Source: Sinimarinibacterium arenosum
GTDB lineage: Bacteria; Pseudomonadota; Gammaproteobacteria; Nevskiales; Nevskiaceae
Reading direction: 5' to 3'
Length of the DNA stretch: 64,000 nucleotides
Assembly (NCBI RefSeq): GCF_005047655.1
Contig: NZ_SUKF01000007.1
Span: forward strand, 124,001-188,000
Shown here: piece by piece, positions 57,181-64,000 of the stretch
How the letters are laid out: the number at the start of each line of letters is the position of its first letter
Numbering within the stretch: the first letter of the stretch is position 1
Notes under the pieces: generated by a model
The model's database searches: none
What the model saw: the letters and a program-made list of their open reading frames with translations, nothing else
What the model was told of the DNA's origin: nothing
Program-made: the position numbers and the translations under genes

Positions 57181-57800
57181 TGGAAGCTGCCATAGAACTG
57201 CAGCAGCGCGTTGCGATCGTCTGCACTCAATTCATCGATCTTGGGTTTCATCTTCTTGGGCGGTGTCCGCGTGCCCTCTGCGTATTCCTTGAGGCTTGCC
57301 TCCAGGTACGGCATCCACTGGCCGGCGAGAATGCCTGAGTCGTCGTCCTTCGAGCTGCCACCATCGGCGTGGCATTTCTCGCAGTGCAGCTCATGCACTT
57401 TCTTGCCGATCGCGACCTGTGCCGGGTCCACCGTCTGCTTGGCGCGGACAAATGGCAGCGCGGAAAAATGTGCGGCGACCTCGGTCAGCTCAGCGCCCGA
57501 CATGGACTTGGCGATCTTGCACATGTCGGTCGCCGGGCGGCTGGTATCCCCGCAGCGGTACTTGGATTCCGCGCACGGTCGTTCGCCGTCGCGATACTCC
57601 TCCATTGTCGAAACTAGATAGTCGTTCGAAAGCCCGGCAATGATTGGAACGTCGGATTCGGTGCTGGCGCCGTCCTTGCCGTGGCAGTCGGCACAGCTGT
57701 CGATCAAAGGTGATGCTGCGGTTGCTGCGGCCGAAGTCATCAGCGCCGCGAAGGCCAGTGTCCGAAGTGTCGGTGCGGTGAGAACAAGTTTCGATGGCAT
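57177..57800 (-). CDS. Diheme cytochrome c (c4-like)
   Basis: 207 residues with signal peptide (about 1-30) and two heme sites (CADCH and CEKCH) in two class I-type domains. Soluble periplasmic carrier. ATG at 57800 has a GAGG eight bases upstream; the other in-frame ATG at 57809 is too close. Placed between mtrB and the NapC gene, it probably shuttles electrons from NapC to the MtrA end of the conduit. Confidence 0.9.
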   Translation of the reverse strand: MPSKLVLTAPTLRTLAFAALMTSAAATAASPLIDSCADCHGKDGASTESDVPIIAGLSNDYLVSTMEEYRDGERPCAESKYRCGDTSRPATDMCKIAKSMSGAELTEVAAHFSALPFVRAKQTVDPAQVAIGKKVHELHCEKCHADGGSSKDDDSGILAGQWMPYLEASLKEYAEGTRTPPKKMKPKIDELSADDRNALLQFYGSFQ

Positions 57801-57894
57801 GGCGCACATCCTCGTTTTATGCGGCTGGACCGAGATCAGGCCACGCCGCGTGCTGTGTTCAGAGCTGGTGGACAGGTCTGTCGGTCACGGAAAA

Positions 57895-60030
57895 CTATCT
57901 GAATTCATAGCGGGTCGAAATGCCGATCAGATTGGCGGTGTAGCTCGGTGACGAAGCGTCGAGCGAGAGCAAATTGTGAACCGCATCAGCGGAGACGCCG
58001 TCGAGCGCCCAATCGGCCTGGTGGTAAAGCGCGTAGCGGTACTCAACACGGATGCCCAGCTGCGGCGTGGCCTGAAACAGCGCATACATCCGTGCTTCGT
58101 GCCGGCGCGTGCGCAGGTCGGGGAACGGTGTGTTGGCGGAGCCCGTCAGAAGGCGGGTGTCACCCCGGCTTGAAGTGTATTCGTAGGACGCACCGGCGTC
58201 GTAACGACCCCAGAGTTTGCGGCGCTCCGCGCGCAGGCCGGCGACGGTCGCAGCGTCGCGGTTGTCTGCGCGCCAGTCGGCGAAGTCCGCTGCGCTTTGA
58301 TTACCGTCCTGCAGGGTCTCCAGCGCGTCCCGGGACCAGAACCCGGTGACGCCGAACAGCTCTGATGGATGTAGTGACAGATCGACGCCGTATCCTTGCG
58401 CGCGTCGACGCTGCAATCCCACGGTGGTGTCCGGGTAGTGGTCGCGACCCAGGCTGCCGTTCACATCAACACTGATCCAATCCAGCGGCGTAGTGCTGAT
58501 GTTCAGCGTCGCTGCGTCGCGCACGCGGTCGGCCAGATGGGCTTGCTGCAGCTGTTGTTCGCTCACAGCGTCAGTGGCCGTGATCCGATAGGTCGAGCCC
58601 GTGCGGCTGGCGTGCACGTAGCCGATGTTCGTACTCAGCCGTTGTGCCGGCTGAACGCGCATGCGAGTCCATAGTTTCCACTCATCAGTCCGGTGGCGTG
58701 CCTGGAAGCTGCGGGTCTTGCGCTCCTGATCCCATCCGGCCGAAAGGCGGGCCCAGCGCTGGAGCCGATAATCGCTGCCGAGCTTCAGTGTCCGGCGAGT
58801 AAAGTCGTAGGGCTGGTTGGCGCGCTCATCGGCAGCAAAGACATCCGTGATGATCTGCGTGTATGCAGATTGCGGAGTTCGATTGTCGCGGTCGTCGAGC
58901 GCGGCTTCGGCGTTGAAGCGCAGACCCGCCCACGGGCCAGCGCTGGCGCGCAGGCGACCGGACAGCGTGTCGATCTGGCCGTCGAGCGCGGTACGCGGCA
59001 ATGGCGTCATCAGGCTTGGCGTCGCTGATGCGGGAACGAAGCGTGCGTTCTGCAGCATGCGCCCAACCGCAACGTGCGTCGAGAGCCGAACTCGTGCCTC
59101 CGGCTGATAGCCCGCGGTTACGCTGAGCTGATGAAACTGATTGTCCGGCGCCAACGCCAGACGCCCGGAAACGCCGTCATCGACCAACGGATCGTAGGGG
59201 TTCTGCCAGGTCAGAGCGGTGTTGTCATTGCGGTAGAACGATCCGTAGTACGCGGCGCCGGCTTGCCAGTTTGTGCCGGTCACGCCGGCCGACAGGTCGA
59301 CCTGATCGGTCTGGTCACTGGTTGGTTGCGGTAGCAGACTGGCAAGTGTGATGAAGCTGCCGCCGACGGGCTTGATGCCATCGCGCTCATCGTGACGCAC
59401 GCTCAACTGGGTGGTCCAGTGCGCGGACGGGATCAGATTGAATGCAGCGAGGAAGCGCTTGCGGTCCTGCGCCAGTGTGAGTGGCTGCAGACTGCTGGCG
59501 AGATCCGGCATTTGCTGTGTCGATGTCGCGCTGGTCCACGTCACGGGAAGCGAAAGTGTGTCGCTGCCGACGCCCAGAAACGGAGTGCTGGCGGTGTCGT
59601 TGATGCGCCTCGGTACCGAGTCATAACTCAGGCGGATGCCGAACAGGCCCTGCTGACCGCCGCGCAGTTCGACTGCGCGCGCATCCAGCCCAAGGTCACG
59701 TGCTTCAAGATCCCAGTAGCCAGTGCCATCGGCTTCGCGCCAGCCGATGCTGGCGCCCCCCAGCAGAAACAGACCCTGATCGCTGAGACCGGTGTAATCG
59801 CCGAAGTGGTAGGCGTCATCGAACAGGTAGCCCAGACCAAGGTCAAGCTGCCCGGAGAATCCCTGCTCGAACGGGCACTGCTTGCAGGGCGGGACGAGTG
59901 GAGTCGCTTCCTCTGGGGTATCCGCCGCCGCCGTTCCTGCGAATAGCGTTGCGGAGGCGGTGATGACGCGCAGAACCGTCCGCGCAGTGCGGATGCATCG
60001 CAAGCTGAACGTGTCGGGATGGCGGATCAT
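57895..60030 (-). CDS. mtrB: MtrB/PioB-family outer-membrane beta-barrel
   Basis: 711 residues with signal peptide (about 1-36), an N-terminal CKQC motif as in MtrB, and a long beta-barrel ending STRYEFR. It forms the porin sheath around MtrA across the outer membrane. The ATG at 60030 begins the signal peptide; the longer frame runs over the mtrA end. Follows mtrA after 5 bp. Confidence 0.92.
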   Translation of the reverse strand: MIRHPDTFSLRCIRTARTVLRVITASATLFAGTAAADTPEEATPLVPPCKQCPFEQGFSGQLDLGLGYLFDDAYHFGDYTGLSDQGLFLLGGASIGWREADGTGYWDLEARDLGLDARAVELRGGQQGLFGIRLSYDSVPRRINDTASTPFLGVGSDTLSLPVTWTSATSTQQMPDLASSLQPLTLAQDRKRFLAAFNLIPSAHWTTQLSVRHDERDGIKPVGGSFITLASLLPQPTSDQTDQVDLSAGVTGTNWQAGAAYYGSFYRNDNTALTWQNPYDPLVDDGVSGRLALAPDNQFHQLSVTAGYQPEARVRLSTHVAVGRMLQNARFVPASATPSLMTPLPRTALDGQIDTLSGRLRASAGPWAGLRFNAEAALDDRDNRTPQSAYTQIITDVFAADERANQPYDFTRRTLKLGSDYRLQRWARLSAGWDQERKTRSFQARHRTDEWKLWTRMRVQPAQRLSTNIGYVHASRTGSTYRITATDAVSEQQLQQAHLADRVRDAATLNISTTPLDWISVDVNGSLGRDHYPDTTVGLQRRRAQGYGVDLSLHPSELFGVTGFWSRDALETLQDGNQSAADFADWRADNRDAATVAGLRAERRKLWGRYDAGASYEYTSSRGDTRLLTGSANTPFPDLRTRRHEARMYALFQATPQLGIRVEYRYALYHQADWALDGVSADAVHNLLSLDASSPSYTANLIGISTRYEFR

Positions 60031-60035
60031 GGCGG

Positions 60036-61013
60036 TCACCGGGTGAGCGTTGCTCCGGAGGGATGGTTTGTTCCATGGACCTGCGAATGGCAGTTCCCGC
60101 AACTCTGGCCCAACAGAAATGCGGACGCCGTGGTGCCCGCGAGTCCGCGGCCGGTGTACGCCACACTGGGATGGCCCTCAGCCGCATGACAGCTCTGACA
60201 CAACCACGGTGGGCGCTGCACCAGCAGTGCAGCCTGGTTTGAGCCGTGCGGCGCATGGCACAGGCCGCAGTCCTCCGATGCCGGCGCGTGCTCCCACAGG
60301 AAGGGCCCGCGCTTTTCGGCGTGGCAGCGATAGCAGGTCTGATTGACGGTCGGGCTTGCGAGCAATGCTTCGCCCGGCGCGCCATGCACTGCGTGGCAGT
60401 CGGAACATGCCAGCTTGCCCTGGTTTACCGGATGCGCTGAGGGGCGCATCAATTCCGCCCGTTCCTTGCGGTGGCAGGAATAGCAGACTTCAGGCTGCGA
60501 CGCGGTGGTCATGACCGGGTCCCGCGGCGCGTGGACCTGGTGACAGGCCGCGCAGGGAACATCGGCCCGATCGTGCGCGCTTCCCGGCCACTGCGTGCGA
60601 TGCCCGCCCTGGTGGCATGCCATGCAGGTAGCGTTCTGCTCGGCGACAGGGGTGTCCTTGCCGATGCCAAAATTGCGGATCGGCGGAACCGGGTCCTTGT
60701 TGCCACCACGCGCATGCGTGTCGCCGGCGCCATGGCAGGCTTCACACTGGTGACCGGCAAACGGCGTGCGTGAATCGGCGGCACGCGCGTGCGCGGTTTT
60801 GAAGATCGACAGCACCGGCACCGCGGTGTCCTCGTCATGGCACTTCAGGCAGGTATCAGCGCCTTTGGCCGTGAAGGCAGGAGCCGAAGCGGCCTCGGCC
60901 GGTGCCTCCGCAGTTTGGGATTCTGTTTCTGCGTGCGCCGGACCTGCCAGCAGCACTGCGGCCGCAGCCATCAACGCCGCTACGATCCAGTGCCTCAATT
61001 GAGGACGGCTCAT
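60036..61013 (-). CDS. mtrA: MtrA/DmsE-family decaheme cytochrome c
   Basis: 325 residues with signal peptide (about 1-28) and exactly ten CxxCH heme sites, the MtrA/DmsE count. Carries electrons from the periplasm through the MtrB barrel. Its start overlaps the mtrC stop by four bases. Confidence 0.95.
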   Translation of the reverse strand: MSRPQLRHWIVAALMAAAAVLLAGPAHAETESQTAEAPAEAASAPAFTAKGADTCLKCHDEDTAVPVLSIFKTAHARAADSRTPFAGHQCEACHGAGDTHARGGNKDPVPPIRNFGIGKDTPVAEQNATCMACHQGGHRTQWPGSAHDRADVPCAACHQVHAPRDPVMTTASQPEVCYSCHRKERAELMRPSAHPVNQGKLACSDCHAVHGAPGEALLASPTVNQTCYRCHAEKRGPFLWEHAPASEDCGLCHAPHGSNQAALLVQRPPWLCQSCHAAEGHPSVAYTGRGLAGTTASAFLLGQSCGNCHSQVHGTNHPSGATLTR

Positions 61014-63184
61014 TGTGTAACGTGGTGAACGGCGGCGACGTCCGCAATCCTGCCGGCAGCGTGGCAGACCTCGCAGGTCTCGGTGATGCTGCCGTTGTCC
61101 ACCATCGACTGCGGGGTGCCGAACGAAGCGCCATTCTGTTCCATATGGGCCTGAGCGGTTTCACCGTCATGACACGACGAACACGCCGCTGCGGTCGCGG
61201 TGATATTGGTATCGTCATTCGGGTCGGCCACACTGCCGCCGCTGTCCGCCGTCGTCGCCAGGACTGTGGACGCCAGCGGGGGCATGTAGCTGCTGCCGCT
61301 GTGGCAGGTGGTGCAGTTACTGACGATGCCAGGGAACTCGACCTCGCCGAAATCATTGGCGTTGTTGCCGAAGCCATAGATGACCACGCCCTTCTCGCGG
61401 AATCCGGCGCCATGGATCGCATGGATCATGACCTTCATGTCCACCGTTTCCTCCCGCTTGCCATCAAGGGCAAGCGATGCCGACGAGGGTCGGCGGCCAA
61501 TGTCGGTGTTATTCGCGTTGTGGCACATCACGCACAGTTGCGGCTCATCAGTACGTGACCCGCCGTGAATCGTCAGCTGGTCGTGGCATTGATCGCATTT
61601 GGCAATATCAACCACCTGACGCCGAGCGACTGCCTTGGTGTCCGTGATTGGGGCAAAGCTGACGACGCTCTTGATCGGTACCCGGTCGCTGTAGACACCA
61701 TCGCCGTCCACATCGGCTGCCGCGCGTCCGTACAGTCCGATCGCGGCACTGCCGGTGGCGGTCTTGGGAATCGCGCTGGTTGAGGTCACTGTAAAGGTCC
61801 CGCTGCCGCTCGCAGTGGCCAGTGTCTTGGCATTGAGTGATATTGCCGACGCAGGAGTCGTCGAACTGCCGTTGCCGGTGTTGTGATAGTCGCTTGTATC
61901 CCAGCCGAAAAGCAGCGACAGCGACGCGCTTGACGAGGTCCATTCCGGGTCGTTCAGCAGATCGTAGGGGGCGTCACTGTGGGTCGGATCAGTGACCGAC
62001 AGCTTTACAATCGGGAACTGGCCCGGTGCGGTCTTGCTGACCGAAAGGATGTTGAGTTGATAGCGCTGTGAGGCTTCGCGAAGCGGATTGCGATGCGATT
62101 CGGTCACGCTGCCGGCAAGACCGCCCTCGCTGTGACAGACGCTGCATTCTCCGTTGGCAGCAACGACGCTATCCTCGCCGTGGCCTTCGCCGGTTTCGAA
62201 GTTGACGTTATCGTGGCAAGCGCCACAGGCTTCGCGCGTCGGCTGCGTGCTCCACCGGCTGGCCTGCGGCGTGCCGGAATCTGCAGCATCGTGGCACTTG
62301 CTGCAGTTGCGGATGTCTTGCGGGTAAGCGACGGTCGAATAGTCGTGCTTTGAATCCCGGAAACCCCAGATCGCGTATTCACCGCCAGCTTCCACGCTGG
62401 GTAGATTTTCGCCGCGATGAATCTTGTGGACCATCACCTTGAAGTCGATCGTGTTGCCGCTATTGGCATCGTGCGATCCTGGGTTATGACAGGTAACGCA
62501 GTACTGGGTATCGAGGCGACCGCCCCCGTGCAGCGCGAGCTTGCCGTGGCATTCGTTGCACGAAGCGGTCTGCACGATGTCGTTGTTGAGAATGTCGCTG
62601 GTCGCGCCATCGGACGGCCGCCAGGTGTACGTTGCATTAGCCGCTGGCAGCGTCGTGCTGCTGACTTGCAGACCGATCCGATGCGTCAATGCCGGTTCGT
62701 AAGCAACCGCAAGCGGCGCCGCGATCGCAGTGACATCGCTGCCAAAGGTATAGGTGTAGGTGCCATTGCCATGATCCACCAGCGAGCCGCCGCTGTCGGT
62801 GGTCGCCTGAATCTGATCCTGTGTTCCGGGTCCCACACTGCCAGCAACTTCGATCCGGTTGATGTAGCTCTGCCAGGCATCCGAGTTGCCGTCTGTCCCG
62901 GGGATCAATTTGGCCAGCGTCATGCGAGCGCCGTCGAGGCGCACGACCGGAACGTCACGTTCATTGACCACACTGAACTCGACCACCGGCTTGCTGGCGA
63001 TGCTGACGCCGGTAATCGTCACTTTTAGCGCGGTTGCCTCGGTGGTGACTCCGGGGCCTGGAGGGCCGGCCGTACCCGGTGCGCCATCGTTGCCGCCGTC
63101 GCAGGCAGCGAGGCTACCCAATAACCCCAGCGCGACGACAACGGAGAAGACTGCCCGTGCGATAACTCGCCAGATCGAACTCAT
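61010..63184 (-). CDS. mtrC: OmcA/MtrC-family decaheme surface lipoprotein
   Basis: 724 residues: lipoprotein signal (LAAC), a Gly/Pro-rich linker (GAPGTAGPPGPG), and ten CxxCH sites in two clusters of five separated by beta domains, the OmcA/MtrC layout. Terminal reductase on the cell surface for metals, humics, flavins or electrodes. GGAGGAGATAAGGACC precedes the ATG. First gene of the operon, with an FNR-type box upstream. Confidence 0.94.
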   Translation of the reverse strand: MSSIWRVIARAVFSVVVALGLLGSLAACDGGNDGAPGTAGPPGPGVTTEATALKVTITGVSIASKPVVEFSVVNERDVPVVRLDGARMTLAKLIPGTDGNSDAWQSYINRIEVAGSVGPGTQDQIQATTDSGGSLVDHGNGTYTYTFGSDVTAIAAPLAVAYEPALTHRIGLQVSSTTLPAANATYTWRPSDGATSDILNNDIVQTASCNECHGKLALHGGGRLDTQYCVTCHNPGSHDANSGNTIDFKVMVHKIHRGENLPSVEAGGEYAIWGFRDSKHDYSTVAYPQDIRNCSKCHDAADSGTPQASRWSTQPTREACGACHDNVNFETGEGHGEDSVVAANGECSVCHSEGGLAGSVTESHRNPLREASQRYQLNILSVSKTAPGQFPIVKLSVTDPTHSDAPYDLLNDPEWTSSSASLSLLFGWDTSDYHNTGNGSSTTPASAISLNAKTLATASGSGTFTVTSTSAIPKTATGSAAIGLYGRAAADVDGDGVYSDRVPIKSVVSFAPITDTKAVARRQVVDIAKCDQCHDQLTIHGGSRTDEPQLCVMCHNANNTDIGRRPSSASLALDGKREETVDMKVMIHAIHGAGFREKGVVIYGFGNNANDFGEVEFPGIVSNCTTCHSGSSYMPPLASTVLATTADSGGSVADPNDDTNITATAAACSSCHDGETAQAHMEQNGASFGTPQSMVDNGSITETCEVCHAAGRIADVAAVHHVTQ

Positions 63185-63489
63185 GGTCCTTATCTCCTCC
63201 AGCAGTACAGCCTGGTTTTTTTATGAGACTGACACTACCACGAAGTGGGCGCCGAGGATTGATCTGAATCAGCTCAAGCGAATCCGGATGGAGTTGTATC
63301 GGAGGGTGTCGACCGTATTTCGCGGTCATGAATTCGCGGCTTCAGGTGCCCTGTTCCTGGCCGTTGCAGTGCTCAAGGATGCCCAGGTTCGCCTGAATGG
63401 AAAGAGGCAGGCGCAGCGCGCTACCTGCCCCGACGGATTTGGCCTCGGTGAGGGATGTGCGTTCAAGACGCGGGAAGTTCGCTCTTGAG
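63185..63489. other. Promoter region of the mtr operon
   Basis: About 300 bp between the acylase-gene stop and the mtrC start, both on the minus strand. It carries the FNR-type box at 63259-63272 and a TAGTGT hexamer (minus strand, 63232-63237) as possible -10. Nothing else is recognised. Confidence 0.65.
63259..63272 (-). promoter_or_regulatory. FNR-type box upstream of mtrC
   Basis: Reads TTGATCTGAATCAG on the plus strand, matching TTGAT-N4-ATCAA at nine of ten positions. Its centre is about 81 bp before the mtrC start, nearly the same distance as the nirS box, and a TAGTGT hexamer lies at a class II -10 position. Suggests oxygen-limited expression of the conduit. Confidence 0.65.
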
Positions 63490-64000
63490 CTATTCAGAAA
63501 GGCTGAGCGTCGACGTCACGTTCGGCGCGATCTCCGATTCGCAGTAGCGCGCCGGCACCCAGCCGCTGTTCGAGTACAGATGGGTCTGGTCAGCGAAATG
63601 CGGCGAGTCGGGATTGGCGCTTTGCGAGTAGGTCAGGATCGTGCGCGCATCCGGGCAGTCATCGCCGTCGAAGCTCACGACCTCGATGAAGCTCGAGCCA
63701 TGCACAATGTCCGGATAGCCGGTGCCGGCGACCCACGGCGCGGTGATCGCGTTGAACACGCCAAGCAGGCCGGGGCCGCCATGGATCGGGATCGCCTCGT
63801 CGCCACGCGCCTCGGTCTGCGCCACGCGCATCGTCGCATCCAGCGGCAGATTCGCGGCCTGCAGATCGGCGATCACGCTGCCGAGTGCATATTCGACGTG
63901 CGGGTTCGCAGTGTTCAATCCGGCCGGCGTATGCACCGGATCGTTGACGTCGAACGGCACGGTCCAGACATCCACGAACGCGGCATACCCTGCCGAGCTG
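63490..64000 (-). CDS. Penicillin-acylase-family protein, C-terminal end
   Basis: The visible 169 residues are the end of an Ntn-hydrolase acylase beta chain, with the family blocks IHGGPGLLGVFNAI, HGSSFIEVVSF and ILTYSQSANPDSPHFADQT. The frame stays open to the window edge, so the catalytic Ser and start lie outside. Family members hydrolyse amides such as acyl-homoserine lactones, aculeacin or penicillins. Confidence 0.85.
   Translation of the reverse strand, partial: SSAGYAAFVDVWTVPFDVNDPVHTPAGLNTANPHVEYALGSVIADLQAANLPLDATMRVAQTEARGDEAIPIHGGPGLLGVFNAITAPWVAGTGYPDIVHGSSFIEVVSFDGDDCPDARTILTYSQSANPDSPHFADQTHLYSNSGWVPARYCESEIAPNVTSTLSLSE

Overview
The window is 64 kb of GC-rich chromosomal DNA from a Gram-negative bacterium. 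It encodes TonB-dependent receptors, an RND exporter, many multiheme periplasmic cytochromes and outer-membrane lipoproteins. The mix of an MmpL-like RND exporter, a DUF1329 protein, CaiB/BaiF CoA-transferase, cytochrome P450, a Tat-type flavoprotein and several SDRs resembles lipid-, steroid- or hydrocarbon-degrading Gammaproteobacteria (Nevskiales/Solimonadaceae-like). That placement is inference; no rRNA or other phylogenetic marker is present.

Layout. 0-2 kb: 3' part of an RND exporter. 2.1-6.4 kb: a cytochrome cd1 nitrite reductase (NirS) with an extra N-terminal heme-c domain, overlapping a heme-type TonB receptor and preceded by an FNR/DNR-type box. 6.6-10.4 kb: amidohydrolase plus a double CaiB/BaiF CoA-transferase. 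10.7-20 kb: an accessory region with small genes, an integron-type attC site, three copies of a 73-bp repeat, five copies of a short GGGGTC/GACCCC palindrome and broken copies of neighbouring genes. 20-28 kb: small regulator/enzyme pairs (AraC-AhpD-YHS, HxlR-cupin) and a TetR-MFP-ABC efflux operon. 28-41 kb: metY, an unrecognised lipoprotein/secreted-protein pair, DUF6351, VIT1-like transporter, CsbD-like protein, an APH-AAA fusion and a patatin-like lipoprotein. 41-50 kb: a minus-strand operon of rubredoxin, FAD oxidoreductase, cytochrome c, P450 and SDR, then DUF1329 and a second TonB receptor. 50-55.4 kb: arsenic resistance (arsR, arsC, acr3, arsH, an ArsC-VOC fusion, plus a nearby CxxC protein and permease). 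55.5-63.2 kb: quinone reductase and a complete MtrC-MtrA-MtrB outer-membrane electron conduit with a diheme cytochrome and a NapC/NirT quinol dehydrogenase. 63.5-64 kb: C-terminal end of a penicillin-acylase-family protein.

How it fits together. The two anaerobic modules (nirS at the left end and mtrCAB at the right end) each carry a TTGAT-N4-RTCAR box centred about 80 bp before the start codon, suggesting shared FNR/DNR-type control. The cell could then pass quinol electrons to nitrite inside the periplasm, or through NapC-type and diheme cytochromes and MtrABC to an extracellular acceptor. The heme-type receptor overlapping nirS could help meet heme or iron demand. No heme d1 biogenesis genes, integron integrase, tRNA, rRNA or CRISPR array was seen.
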